Shown here: piece by piece, positions 9,467 to 21,510 of the stretch
How the letters are laid out: each line of letters opens with the position of its first letter
Position numbering within the stretch: position 1 is the stretch's first letter
Source: Ciona savignyi
Taxonomy: Eukaryota; Chordata; Ascidiacea; Phlebobranchia; Cionidae
Direction: 5' to 3'
Assembly: GCA_000149265.1 (NCBI GenBank)
Contig: CH003287.1
Span: 198,210 to 262,209 of the forward strand
Length of the DNA stretch: 64,000 nucleotides
Translations under genes and position numbers: made by a program
Notes under the pieces: generated by a model
Seen by the model: only the letters and a program-made list of their open reading frames with translations
What the model was told of the DNA's origin: nothing
Database searches by the model: none

Positions 9467-12400
9467 ATGGCGGAAAAGGAATCCTGTGAGGCCATAACCG
9501 ACCAGTTGACTTCCATCGAAGATACAATAATCCCAAATTTGAGAGGTAAAGTCAAACCATTTTTTTCTTTTTCTAAAAGAACGCGGACACTTTTACATAC
9601 TAAGATGGACTATTCATTTTTTATTACTCCAAAAAACATTAGAACTGTTTAATTGAAATAATTAAAAAAAAGAAGTTTGTAGTCAGAATATACTTAGTCG
9701 TATAGGATAGGGGATAGGATATTCATGTTTATCCCCGTGAATGGGAAAACGCAAGGGGGTTAACACACGGGCAATCATCTGATCACCTCGCGCCGAACGT
9801 CGGATTACCGGAGCTATTGCAGTGTGTTGTGTATGATAGTCACGTTTCCTCAATTTAGTAGAACCCACCATTTCACTGGGTTTAGGCATTGTACACTAAG
9901 TGCGTTTCCTAAGAACACTACTACTAGCTAGCAACTGGTTTCGAAACTACAACCCCTCGGCTGAAAGCACTAACCCACCCAGCTAATATATGACAACAAC
10001 TAAACCATTACGATGCATTAATTCCTTCCAGGTGAGGTTGTAAGCATTACTATCGACAACCGGGCGTCCCACACTTACAGTTTCGTCCACTGTAATGACG
10101 TAAGTATTGTCGGTGGTGACGTCATTAGAGGTGACTCGAACCCTCCAGTTCCAGAACAAGGTAGTTTCGTGTTTCGTTTTTCGCCTGTTGAAAGAACTTT
10201 ATGCGCCAATATATACGTCATTTCCCCTCACAGAGGTGACGTCATTATCTTAAAGCTAACACAATAGGATAGTAAAGTAAGAACAAAAATATAGTTCGAT
10301 TTTTAAAATAAGATTGGGATTTAAAATGTGTCTAAAATATAAAATTTAATTTTAATGTTATACGCGGCTTTTAAAATGGTTAAATATAGAAGGGTTATCG
10401 ATGTCAATTAAAATACGAAAGGGTATATTAACACGAATAGAATAGCATAGTGGGTTAGCGCTTCGTCTTTTAGCTGCAGTCGTTGTACAAAATTGGTCGA
10501 TTGCTTGTGTCCTTGAACAAGACTTTATGCCGTTACCTATGGTGTTGGCTATTGTGTAGTAACAAATCAGTTGGAATCATAGCCAACACAGTGCAATAAC
10601 CTCGTTAACCCGACGGTGGACGCGAGGTCACCGCTCGAGTACCCGTATGGAAAAGCTCCTTTGCGTTTTCTAAATCACAGAGGTAAAACATGAAAATTCC
10701 TCTGACAGATTACTTTATAGGATTTCATATGAGTCCCGGCCAAAGAAAACACTGGCCTTTTCGTCCGTGTAGAAAGTCAGACTTTATCCACGTTTACAAG
10801 ATGCTTCATGCACAGTTTAGTTGCTGAAGCTAAAACAGTGTTTAGGTGGATGATTTATTGCTTGTTTGCAAGCGTCAAAAGGTAAAGGTTATTCATAGAT
10901 GATGTTCTATATATCATACCAACGTTCGATTCATTGGATTTATTACAATTGGTCGTTGAATAATTTTTTTTAACTAAAAGCTGAATTCCAATTAATCTTC
11001 ACAGAATCGACAATCCAATATTCTACCGGAGCTATTGCAGTGTGCTGTGTATGATTGAAACGTTCATTTAAATTTGTAGAACTTTATAATCCTCTGGATT
11101 TAGGCAATATTCGTTAAGTTGCCCATGGACACAACCGACTATAGCTTGCAACCAGTTTCGAACGAGCAATCCTTTGGCTGAAAGGCGTCGTACTAACCCA
11201 CCACACTAATCAATCGGATAAAGATTCCTATCTTCACAGAATCGACAAGTCAGGTAGCGGTCCAAGAGTTATTTGCAGCCATGGACATGAAACGAGAACA
11301 AGAAGAATCCACTCGACCTGTCCTTCCAGCAAATATCCCGATCGTTTATCCAAAGATGACTAAAGTTTCAATCTACGAAGGTGTATTTCTGCCTGGCGGA
11401 GATGAATACACTCCGACTAGTGAACGGGCTGTCATAGGTGAATTAACCTTTTTACTGTTTAATTTAAATTTTATTTTTTATTTAAATTTTTTATAGTTTA
11501 TTTATATTTAAATGATTTATTTTATTAAAATCCTAGCAATCTGGATAGTTCTTTGGGTTAATTCTAGATAAATTAGAAATGCTAACTTAAAGAACTGTCA
11601 AATAGACATTGGTTATGATGTGTTTTACTGTGCACCTGATCAAGCCATTTTAACATTGCTCCAACCCTGTGGTATCTAATTAGTCGTCTAAACTCTAAAG
11701 TAACAGTCATGCTTTATTAGTCACACACTGTTAAAGTTCTGGCATTTCAAATGTGGGTATGGGGTGTATTACCCAACCAGCGGTATCAGATGACTCGTCA
11801 AAATTTAAAGTCATGTTTGATATCCACAGAATGCAATAGCAGCAACAACTCGACAGTGGGCACAAGGATATAAATAATTCCACCATTGACACACTGTAAT
11901 AGCTCCATCAACTTGAATGTGGGCATGAGATGTATTACTGTGCACTTAAGCAAGTCACTTAACATTGGTCCAACCCAGTGGTATCTATTTAGTCGTTAAA
12001 ATTTAAAGTTATGTCTGATTATCCACACACACTGTAATAGCTCCAACAAATCGACTGTGGGTATGAGGTGCACTACTGTGCACTTGAGCAAGGCAATTTA
12101 CATTGCTCCAACCCAGTGCTATCTAATAAGTCGGCCGAATTAAATGTGATAATGTGTTTGATTATCAGTCAGCTAAAAGCGAGATGGGTTATGCTTACAA
12201 GGAACGCGTGAATAATACACAACACACTGCAATAGCTCCGGTAACCCGACGATGGGCGCGAGGTGATCTGGCGATTGCCCGTGTATTAACCCCCTTGGTT
12301 TTTCCCATCCACGGGGATAAACATGAATATCCTATCCCATATAACCAAACAACAACTACAGGTGGACAAGGCGACATTTCATTCGAAGAGTTACTCCAGT

Positions 12401-15400
12401 TATGGAAGGAAACCCGTTGCCTATCGTTGATTGGTAAGCAAGAGCATATAATTGTATAGAATACGCATAAATATATCTGGTTGTCGAAAATACTGGAAGA
12501 TTATAATATTGGTTGATGGTAATAACACAATGACAACAGTCATACTGTCTGTTTAAAGCACGTTGTCCTGGGAGCCTCTAAATACTACAGGATCGCTTGG
12601 ATCACTTAGATTGCTATGGGAAGTAATTCTTACCCTCTCCCAAACACTAATCTCAACCCCAGAACAAACTTTAACCCCAACCTTAACATTAATATCATGG
12701 CTTTTGCAATTACGAAGTATAGTAATCGATCCAAGCGCTCCAAACGATTTAAGCGCTCCATGTGATCCAAGCAATCTTGTAGTATTTAGAGGTACCGCGT
12801 TGTCCATGATTGAAATGCTGTTTCAATTTTAGGAAGCTCATTAATCCAGTTGGGTTCAGGTAATGTGTAAAGCTACCGAAATATTTGTAACGATCAAGAT
12901 AATTCATATTAAAGCATGTATTTGACTATTTATATTATAATTGCCCATTTGTTCTACAGATTAGTCTAAAGGTTTAGTGCGTCGCATTTCAGCCAAAGGT
13001 TTGCGGGTTTGAAACTGGTCGCTGGCTAGTCAGTTGTGTCCGTGGGCAAGGTACTTCACGGAAATTGCCCGAACTCAACGGATTAATGGGTTCTACTTAA
13101 TTAAAGGAAAGTGTGGCTTCGGTAACCCGACGATGGGCGCGAGGTGATCTGACAATTTCCGTATGTTAATCCCCTTGGTTTGTTCACTCACAGGGATAAA
13201 CATGCACACATTTCCTAAATGTCACATTCCCGAAAGCAGATAACATATACGCATTACAGGTAACCCTGGTTGTGGGAAAACAGTGATGTCCAACCGGATT
13301 GGTCGTTCTTCAGGACTTGTTTGTTTCCATATGAAGTTTATGAATATGAATTACGACATGGCAACACTGTTTACTTTGAGGGAACTTCTACTGGACTTTG
13401 AGTTTCCGGACCTGAGTGAAGGGACCTGTGCGATCGCGTTTGAATGGTTGTTAAAGAACCAGACAAAATGCGCTATAATCCTGGATGGATACGACCAATC
13501 TACCTGGTGTATGAACCATAACGTGCCTAAAGCGTCGTACAGCACGAAATGCAATGTATGCGACATTGTAGCTAACATTTGCTGTGGTAATTTCCTTCCC
13601 CAAACTCATGTACTGATAACCTCCCGACCTTACATGATGATATCAATCCCAACTCGACTGCGGCCACAAGCTACAGTGTTCGTGCAAGAATTGCAATTCC
13701 ATGACATGAGGGCTCTATTCAACGTAACCGCGGGGAAAAGCGCCTCGCAACTGTGGTCAACCATCAACAACAACGCCCCTGACTTGATATCCTTCTGCCT
13801 GAACCCACTCATGCTAAACTACATGGTTCGATCGTGCTTGGCGAACTCCGATCTTAAAATCGATTCTATAACAACCATGACTAAACTCTTCGGCGCAGTT
13901 TACGAAAACCTGCGTCGTTCCGAACATACAAGCCATAGTGACATCACAACGCTTCGTTCGAGACTCAGCAAACTTGCTTTCCAAGCTACTTGCGCTGGGA
14001 CCGTGGTGATAAGGGATACAGAACTCAAATCTGAGAACTTAGAACCAAGTTTAGTACAAGACCTGATGGTATGTATACCAGGGGACAGAGGATTCACCAA
14101 TAAGCTGTTTGAAGGAGACACAAACTTGTGCTTTTCGCATCAAATACTCCAGGAATATCTCTCCGCATATTACATCGCACATGAGATGAAGTTTAATCAA
14201 TTTCGAACTTTCGTCCGGGACGAACTATTTTCGGAACGATGGTCGGTGGTGAAGCGATTTTTGTCGGGATTACTCATAGACATCGCAAAATATAAAGGTG
14301 ACTGGTTTAAATTTTGGGATATTTATAAGCATTTAGGACTTGTAGTTTAGTTTGGTGTATTATTTGTTCCCCTAGTATTAAAAAACATTTATTTTTTCAC
14401 CTAGTATTAAATAGCACCAAATGAAACGAATCATACCACAGGATTAGGGAAAGACGACGGCAAACAAACAGTCGTTAAAATACATCAATTTAGTTTATAC
14501 CTGTGCAAGAAATGTTTTACATTATGGTGCATTCGTAGGCATTTATGACTTTTTTATGAAAGTAATGATTTTTTTATGGTTAGTTTTTTTTATGAAAAAA
14601 TATCAAAAGAAACAGATCATAGCTCAGGAAAAGAAAAAGAAGACAAAACAAAAAGTCGTTAAAAATGTTTTTTTTTGTGCAAGAAAAGTTAATTTGGGAC
14701 CTTTTATAGTCTGTTGCTTATTTCAATAGTAAAATAGGGGAAATAAAAAAAGATATGACCAACTATCAAGTCATAGTTTTATCAGGATTAACTCTGTTGC
14801 CGTATTAGTACAAATAATAATTTAAAGGCGATTTCTATTACGATAATAAAAAGTAAAAAACATGTTCTTAGTACAATAAAAAGTATCAATTTTAACATAG
14901 GTAGCCGGATCAGGTTCTACAGACCCATATTACCAAGTTTGAGAGGTGAGAAATTATTTCTTGATATATTTTTAATGTTAATTTATTGACCATTAATCCC
15001 AAGTTACTAGCTATGGCCTCCGTCCTGGCACTTCTTATTACTACAGTATTGCTAAAAAATATCTGAACAACCGGTCTATATATAGTTTTGTTATCCACTG
15101 TAGATTCATTGACCCCAAGTTATCAGGTATGGACCTACGCTCGGTTATGTAGATACTTTTTACCGGTCTACGTTTAGAACCTAATATCACTACGATCGTT
15201 TTTGCATATGGTATTGATATATGTATGTATCATTCGCGTTAATTATTCAGCCACACAGCCGTACAGTTTGTACAAGAAACTTAAGTGACATCTCCCTGTT
15301 TAATCCAGTAGTTTTAAAATAGTCGTTCAAATATGACCAAATGTTAAAAAATGCATGCTGAACATGTGCAGAATTAAAAAAATATACGAAATATATAAAT

Positions 15401-18400
15401 ATGTGGTGCTTACCTGGGGCTACCTGTGACATACAAAGATATGAATATTTACTTCTGGGTATCACTCTACAGTCTTTTGAAACATTGTTGCTTTTACCAC
15501 GTTTTCACAGCCAAGTTATAACACCACAGATAGCTACCGAGCAAAAGGCGACTGGTTTCTTCAAAAGATGGTGTCCAAATACACAAAGTTATGCAGAAAA
15601 GCTGAAGAAGCTGTAGTACATGGTAAACCACAAACTAACACATTGTAATATATTCCATTGTGTAACAATAACGCCAATTCGTGACAAAGGAAAGTCAATT
15701 GTTTCATCACATACGTCAAAAAGGCACTTAATTTTACTTATTTTGTCGTATGGTTTATGCATTGGACCGCGGTTGGAAAGGTAAAGGATCGAAACCAGCT
15801 ATTCGCTTTCGCTGATCGCTTTATTTTGTGCCTATACACATAGCGGACATTGCTGGATGATGGCTGTATTTCACCTGCCCACTATATTGCCCAAACTAAC
15901 CCATTACCAATTCAAAACCACTATGACATAATTAACAAACTATATTAAAAAGTAGTTTTATTTGTCGGCCCACGTAGCTTATTCTGTTAGTACATCGGCT
16001 TTCAACCGAAAGGTTATGGTTCAAAACCAATCGCTTTCTTAGTCGGTTGTGTCCTTGGGCAAAAAAAGTTACCTGAACCCAATGGAATAATAGACTGTAC
16101 TAACATTGAAATAACGTTGAATTATAACAAAAACGATTGATGGAATGAGGTATCTGCCTCGTATGATAATGCTTTTGCATTTTACCATATACGGGGATAA
16201 AATATATAAATATCGTCGACAAAAAACGTGTGCTCACTTTTAGGCTAGCAATTTAAAAGACTGACAAACAGCTATAACTACCGTCGTTATGCCTTTTTAT
16301 TCCACCTTTTTTGAATAAATTACTATGCCATTCTTCTTTAATGTGCTAAAGGAGTAAAATATAAAATAGCTAATAATGTTAGTAGATTATTTTCACACGC
16401 ACTGGTGTTGCTATTATTAAATTGTTTTAGATTCTGTTGGAAAGTCCATCTTGGATATTATAATTCAAGTCCGAGAGTTCAACAGTCGCAGTGTCACCAA
16501 GCATTTCGCCAATTACTTCCCATCTCACGCCAACTTCAGTTTCATATCACTCACCACCAGCGAAGCTCACGCTATCGGGCTCGTTTTAAGGGAAGTGTCG
16601 AGGCCAATACGTCGTCTCGGATTGTACAATTGTAACATGGAGAGTCGAGCTTTCAGACACATCAGTAACGCGATTGAACACATGAGAGGAACCGTATGTT
16701 TATCTTTGTTGTTCATGATTGGGAATGGGAAATTTTGGTATTCATGATTTGGATAGAGGATTTATATATTTATCTTCATGTATTCACGATTTGGATTTGG
16801 GTATATATGTTTATCTTTGTTGTTCATGATTGGGAATGAGACCTTTGGTACTCGTGATTGGGGATATGAGATATTTGCTATAGAAAAGTTATGTTTATCC
16901 TCGTGAATGGGAAAGCGCAAGTTGAAGTCTCCTACAAGTAATCGTCAGCTTACCTCACGAATACATAAGAGAGTGTTACCACACGGGCAATCATCAGATC
17001 ACCTCAGGAATACTAAAGAAAGCGTTACCACAAGGTCCATCGTCAGATTACCTGACGAATACGTAATGAAGCGTTACCACATGAACAATCATCAGATTAT
17101 CCCACGAATACGCAAGGAAGCGTTACCACACGGTCAATCGTCAGATTACCTTACGAATACTTAGGGAGTGTTACCACACGAGAAATCGTTGGAATACCTC
17201 ACGAATACTAAAGGAAGCGTTACCACAAGTTCAATCGTTAGATTACCTCAAAAATACGTAAGGAAGCGTTATTACACATGTAACGTTTTAAGTTTTTGAG
17301 ATAGGATTGGATAAATGTCCAGGTTTGGTTTACATACAACAATATTTACCACAATTGCAACGGCTTGTTTGACTATTAGTTAATACCTTCAATAATAATA
17401 ATTTCGTGGTATTTTCCAGATTAAAGAACTTTATATAATGAGCAATAATTTTGTCACTGTTGGAGATATATGTCGGATACTCCATAAGATAACCGACAGA
17501 TTAAATATGTGGGGGTGCTTTAGCAACAGCGCTGGGGTAATGGGAAGAAACGCAAATAAACACGAAAGGACACAGATTCAACTCTGCCTTGATTCGATCC
17601 CTTATACGGTAGGTCTAGGTCGGATTTTCTATTTGTATAAGTCCAACTGTAAATTCTTTATAGTTATTTACCGCGTGGATAAATAATCAATATATAGTAG
17701 ATCAACATTCAAAACCCATTTTTAGCGATTCTTTTGGTTTTGGCAATTTTCGCCAAGAACATTCCACTAGATAGCGAACAGTTTCGTACCTTAAACCCTT
17801 CGGTTGAAAGTCAACGCACTAACCCACCAAGCTATACAGTGGTGGTTTTCCATTTACCGGATTAAACTTGAATATCTATGTCATCATTACTATAAGCGTT
17901 TCTTTACAAAGCACACCTTCCCCACCAAATACATTCATGGACTTTAAACCAACTGGGTTTAGGTTTGCTTTGTTCCTTGCCAAAAAACACAACCGACTAG
18001 CTTGCGATCATTTTTAGATATTTTAAGATAGACAATCAAGTCCGGCCGGTTAGTCTGGTGGTTAAGTGCGTCCCCCTTTCAATTGAAAGGTTGCAGGTGC
18101 AAAACTTGTCGCTAGCTAGTTGGTTGTGTCCTTGGGCAAGGTACTTTACGGACATTGCCTTAACCCAGTGGATTAATGGGTTCTACCAAATTGAAGGAAC
18201 GCGTGTATCAATATAGAACATACTGCAATAGCTCTGGTAACCCGACGGTTGGCGCAAGGTGATTTGACGATTGCTCGCGTGTTAACCGGCTTGGTTTTCC
18301 CATTCATGGGGATAAACATTAATATCTTATCCTAATCTATCCAACTTCTTTCTTGAAAATAGCTCCTGGAAGTAGATGTGGGTGGTGGGTTGATACTTCG

Positions 18401-18431
18401 CAAGACCAACACCAGTTTGCCGATCAAGTAA
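9467..18431 (+). CDS. NLR-type receptor: beta-rich N-terminal exon, NACHT ATPase, LRR C-terminus
   Basis: Ten exons (9467-9545, 10032-10160, 11240-11437, 12362-12433, 13260-14297, 14901-14945, 15530-15622, 16431-16693, 17420-17608, 18363-18431) join in phase to 2,175 nt, 724 residues plus TAA. Residues 1-135 precede the ATPase; 136-159 carry SFEELLQLWKETRC. The NACHT exon (160-505) shows Walker A GNPGCGKT (160-167), Walker B AIILDGYD (about 231-238), TSRPY sensor (280-284) and the NLR hallmark FSHQILQEYLSAYYIA (450-465). Residues 552-702 are leucine-rich-repeat-like (RRLGLYNCNME, IKELYIMSNNF). NLRs are cytosolic sensors that oligomerise through NACHT after LRR ligand sensing (family knowledge). 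No CARD, PYD, DEATH or TIR domain is seen. All exons up to the LRRs are phase 1-1, which permits exon skipping. A sequence just 5' of the ATG (GCATTAG|GCC) could be a spliced-leader acceptor; this is inference. Confidence 0.85.
9705..9985 (-). repeat. tRNA-derived SINE, intron 1 of the plus NLR gene
   Basis: Near full length, reverse orientation, from the GGATATTCATGTTTATCCCC tail to the tRNA-like head near 9980. Confidence 0.85.
10190..10320 (+). pseudogene. decayed duplicate of the NHL-like gene exon-1 end and splice donor
   Basis: Compared with 7565-7670, it keeps TACGTCAT-TCCCCTCA, GATGACGTCATTAT-like and AAAGTAAGAACAAAAAT, so it spans the last coding stretch, the donor and the first intron bases. 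The frame now ends early (a TAG after the AAGCTAACACAA stretch). It sits in intron 2 of the NLR gene, showing that this neighbourhood has been locally duplicated. Confidence 0.7.
10440..10690 (+). repeat. degenerate SINE copy, NLR intron 2
   Basis: Recognisable GTGGGTTAGCGC, GTGTCCTTGAACAAG, TAACCCGACGGTGGACGCGA and the tail; many substitutions suggest an old copy. Confidence 0.7.
10998..11248 (-). repeat. SINE with target duplication covering the exon-3 splice acceptor
   Basis: The degraded SINE (about 11020-11215) is bracketed by TCTTCACAGAATCGACAA on both sides. The right copy is the real exon-3 acceptor plus the first exon bases; the left copy is a decoy. The same SINE is present in the minus NLR gene at 33795-33950, so the insertion predates the gene duplication. 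Confidence 0.75.
11600..12140 (+). repeat. second dispersed family, three to four tandem units
   Basis: Units of roughly 150-200 bp share CACACTGTAATAGCTCCAAC, CTCGACTGTGGGCATGAGG, GTGCACTTGAGCAAG, and AACCCAGTGGTATCTAAT followed by AGTCGTC. Other copies lie at 21120-21510, 33185-33375 and 45240-45475. Confidence 0.75.
12185..12345 (+). repeat. 3' half of a SINE close to the exon-4 acceptor
   Basis: Starts within the ACACACTGCAATAGCTCCGG block and ends in ATGAATATCCTATCCC about 20 nt before the exon-4 acceptor. The minus gene lacks this insertion but keeps the AACCAAACA-CAG acceptor sequence. Confidence 0.8.
12578..12796. mobile_element. MITE with about 30-bp terminal inverted repeats
   Basis: CCTCTAAATACTACAGGATC then GCTTGGATCAC at the left is mirrored at the right by GTGATCCAAGC and CTTGTAGTATTTAGAGG. 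Superfamily is unclear. It is missing from the matching intron of the minus NLR gene, so it inserted after duplication or was removed there. Confidence 0.7.
12965..13210 (+). repeat. SINE copy, NLR intron 4
   Basis: Box-B-like GGTTTGCGGGTTTGAAACTG and the TGTGTCCGTGGGCAAGGTAC block; ends about 50 bp before the NACHT exon. Confidence 0.8.
14370..14670 (+). repeat. two copies of a short AAACT/GACGGCAAA repeat
   Basis: Each has the order CCTAGTATTAAA, AAATGAA, a CAGGA-type block, then GACGGCAAACAAACAGTCGT and TAAAA. The same family recurs at 18690, 20100, 23600, 24590, 25825, 51190, 51960, 53515 and 60775. No inverted termini; probably a small retroposon. Confidence 0.65.
15965..16215 (+). repeat. 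degenerate SINE copy, NLR intron 7
   Basis: TTCAACCGAAAGGTTATGG with GTCGGTTGTGTCCTTGGGCA, then a diverged tail ACGGGGATAAAATATATAAA. Confidence 0.7.
16900..17290. repeat. decayed minisatellite related to the 49-bp satellite
   Basis: About seven diverged units contain AATACGTAAGGAAGCGTTAC and ACCACACGG-CAATCGTCAGA. It lies in intron 8 of the plus NLR gene; its better preserved relative lies in intron 1 of the minus NLR gene. Confidence 0.8.
18045..18350 (+). repeat. near full-length reference copy of the tRNA-derived SINE family
   Basis: Order of parts: tRNA-like head with A box (GGTTAGTCTGGTGGTTAAGTG) and B box region (GGTTGCAGGTGCAAAACTTG); central TTGTGTCCTTGGGCAAGGTA; ACCCAGTGGATTAATGGGTT; ACACACTGCAATAGCTCCGG-type block; GTAACCCGACGGTTGGCGCA; GATTGCTCGCGTGTTAACC; tail ending GGGGATAAACATTAATATC. 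About 300 bp. The tail repeats ATATCCTATCC in many copies. These are RNA polymerase III-type retroposons (known for tRNA SINEs). Confidence 0.9.
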
Positions 18432-18495
18432 CAGAAGTCACAATTAGGCGGTTCTTCGTCAATATCGAGCAGATAGATTAATTTTAATTTTTTTT

Positions 18496-18501
18496 AATAA
18501 A
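18496..18501 (+). promoter_or_regulatory. poly(A) signal of the plus NLR gene
   Basis: AATAAA, about 65 nt after the TAA stop. Confidence 0.5.
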
Positions 18502-18689
18502 AAATATATAAGACTTGCTGTGTCAAGATATTGAGTAACAGCCCTTTTTGTAAGGACAGTTTGCATTGGAGAGAAATGGAGAATAATTGGTTGAACGCCC
18601 CCTTAAATGGCTTTGAAGACGATTTATATGTGTCTTTAAACCAAAAGATGCTTGACTACTTTTCTATGAAGACTTCTTAACTTATATGT

Positions 18690-18860
18690 CATATTTGTTT
18701 CTATCTCCCGTAAATAAAATGTATGTCGATTAATAGTTTTTATTTCGATTTCGCTTTTGTAAAACCCAATATTTAAAGAGCGTGGTTTTCAAATATGTAG
18801 TAGGGAAATCTGAAAAAAATGACTAAACCGCAGTCGTTGCAAATACATAAAAAATAAAAT
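18690..18860 (+). repeat. short AAACT/GACGGCAAA-type repeat, degenerate
   Basis: Contains TATTTAAAG, AATCTGAAAAAAATGACTAAA and CAGTCGTTGCAAATACAT, the family's order. Confidence 0.5.
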
Positions 18861-19084
18861 GTAAACAATTTAACAACAAAAGAGAATGTGGCTGTAAAAT
18901 ACAAACAAAAAATCACAATAAATTAAAAAAACATTCTATACGGTTTAGGTTTCAAACCCATAACGGGGTCGTCCTGATCAACTTTTGTAGAATTTAACGA
19001 ATGTTCACGTTATGCATTCGGCAAAACGACCGTAAGTAGAGACGATAAACACGATGTAGGATTACCTCAAACTGAATCTCGGGT

Positions 19085-19275
19085 TGGTCTAGTTATGTGA
19101 CCCTATACCAGGTACGAAACAGGTCGATAGCTAGTCAGTTATGTCCTTGAACAAGGCACTTAATCATACATAACACGCTGCAGTTAACCCGAGATGGACA
19201 CGAGGTGATATGACAATTGCACGTGTGTTTGGTTTTCCCATTCACGGGATAAATATGAATATTCTATTCTATCCA
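19085..19275 (+). repeat. degenerate SINE copy
   Basis: CAGGTCGATAGCTAGTCAGT, TGTCCTTGAACAAGGCACTT, and the GGTTTTCCCATTCACGGGAT tail with internal deletions. Confidence 0.7.
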
Positions 19276-19279
19276 CGCT

Positions 19280-20640
19280 GAGACATTATGTATTAATAAA
19301 ACACCGTACCTAGATTTAAATGTCTTCGGTCAAACCATATCAATTCTTCCAAACAACCGTATGTTAATTATATAAAATATTAAGAATTTGTCGGTAAGAA
19401 GCTTTATCATACGATGCTGGAATGTAACTTTATTATTAAACAAAGTGTCAAGCGTTAGAAGTGTGGCGTTTAAGCATAATTTATTTTACCACTCTATTCG
19501 CCGACCACACAAAATATATGACTCAAAACCAAGGCCCGAACCAAAAATTACCGAAAAAATGAAAAATCGGTGGGCGTCAAAGAATTCAAAGAATTTAAAT
19601 TACAAATATTAAAATGAACAGTAAACGTTAACCAGGGTAAGACAAGGGGTAAACAGAGGTCAAGTATTTTATTTGGTTATCGCGCAGCGTGCAGCCACTC
19701 AAAGCACTGTACACAGGGGCATAGCTTAAGTGGGTAGGGTAAAGTTGAGAGAGCGGTCAGGCCAAGCTAAGCCCTACCGAGTCCTCTCTCTTATTATGGA
19801 ATTGTACACGGTTTATATAATAATTATAACAGAAAACACATGTTTGTACACGAGGCTTTTTCAGGCGTTAAACAGGACTTGCAGGAACCGATTCATCGAA
19901 TGAGCTTAAAAATAGGAAACCAATCACAACTTCTCTTGCACAAAGTATGAACACATGGCATAACGACTTAATTGTTAAAATATACAGAGATACAATTATA
20001 AATACGTGTGGGATTCCAACATAGCAAAATCTTGACACAGAAACAGGAATTGACGGAAAACGAACAGTTGTCCGCTTTACCACACACTAAAATGAACATT
20101 TTTCCAGTTTTATTATTTTTTTACGTTAGATTAGGCGGGCACATTTAATTTTACCGAAAGTAAACAATTAGTTGGATTATGTGCGTCTTTTAACGGCTGT
20201 TGTTTTGCCTTCTTTTTGTTTTCCAATTTTTTCATCAAAGGTCCTGCTTCGTGTTTTTATCGTGGAAACTTAACTAAACTACACCAAGCGTTTAAAATGT
20301 TAAAAATCTAAAAGTCAGCAGATACTTAACTAAATTACAACAATTTGAATACAAAAATATTTAAAGAATCAAAAGATATAACAAATACAAATATCGTTGT
20401 ATATCACAAACAAGTGTATTCCACTTGAAGATATTTAGAGATTCCCACACATGGGTCTCCGAAGACACGGGTATTAGCCTGAAGGATGCATGATCGCTTC
20501 CAGTTGCAGAGAGATTGGACAGTTCTTAAAGATTCCCGGGAATAACAGTTGATGTTTAATACATTGCTTTCTATACATCTGTGGAAAGGTTATGCTTACT
20601 TTATATAAATGAATATTACTCGTGTTTCTGATTAACCTAT
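19280..20640. other. intergenic, no gene seen
   Basis: Holds one minus copy of the short TGTCGTTTTGCC/AAACT repeat at about 20100-20290. Short open frames here look unconstrained. Confidence 0.4.
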
Positions 20641-20649
20641 GGTCTAGAC

Positions 20650-20954
20650 CAGCGTTTCTCAAACTATGGGTCGCGACCCATCGGTGGGTCGCGAAAGCAA
20701 TCTTGGTGGGTCGTGAAAAGTTATAGAAAGCTCTGATTAACTATACTGGCTATTTCCTATACAAAAATCAAGGGGAAATTATCATAATTGTGATATAACA
20801 CAATCTTGAATCGTGGCGTGATCCCAGATATGTGTTCCTTTGCAACGATAGCGTAACCTAGAAACCAACAACAACTATATATAAAGTTAAGTGGGTCGCC
20901 ATAAATTGTGGTAATTAACAGTGGGTCCCAACTCTAAATATTTGAGAACCACTG
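20650..20954. mobile_element. hAT MITE with exact 8-bp target duplication
   Basis: Starts CAGCGTTTCTCAAACTATGG and GTCGCGACCC, ends TTTGAGAACCACTG. The palindromic duplication GTCTAGAC is exact at 20642-20649 and 20955-20962. Length 305 bp, non-coding. Confidence 0.92.
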
Positions 20955-21119
20955 GTCTAGACTTTTGTACTTAAAAAATCATTATTGCCCCATTTTTACT
21001 CTGTAAACTATTTATGTTTATAATTGGAATAGTCGGCGGTTGCTATTAATGTTTCACGTCCTTTAAAAACCAATGTCACGTAATGTTTCTTAAAATACTA
21101 ACTCACTCACTTTTCAGTA

Positions 21120-21510
21120 ACCACAATTCATCTTACATTGCTCTAACCCATTAGAATCTATAAAGTCGTCCAAATTAAAATTCATAAATGATCATCCACA
21201 CAGTGTAATAGCTTCAATAACTCGACTGTGGACATGAGGTGTATTAAGATGCATCTGAGCAAGCTCCAACCCAGTGGTATCTAATGAGTCGTCCAAATTG
21301 AAAGTCATGTCTGATTATCCACGCACTGTAATAGCTCCAGCAACTCGACTGTAGGCATGAAGTGTACCCAGTGGAATCTCATAAGTCGCCAAAATTGAAA
21401 ATTAATTTTCATTATTCGAACACTGTAATAACTCCAACAACTCGACTTTGCTCATGAAATGCATTACAGTGCTAAACTGCGCAAGTACTTTGCATTGCTC
21501 TAAGGCGGTG
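21120..21510 (+). repeat. second dispersed family, tandem units
   Basis: Three units with GTAATAGCTCCAGCAACTCG, CATGAGGTGTATTA and AACCCAGTGGTATCTAATGA, then a diverged fourth. Confidence 0.7.

Noticed and set aside
8223..9467. The NHL-like gene and the NLR gene as one fused gene
   Set aside because: The exon ending at 8223 is in phase 0, whereas the sequence before 9467 would need another phase and has a stop in the phase-0 frame. No linking exon was found.
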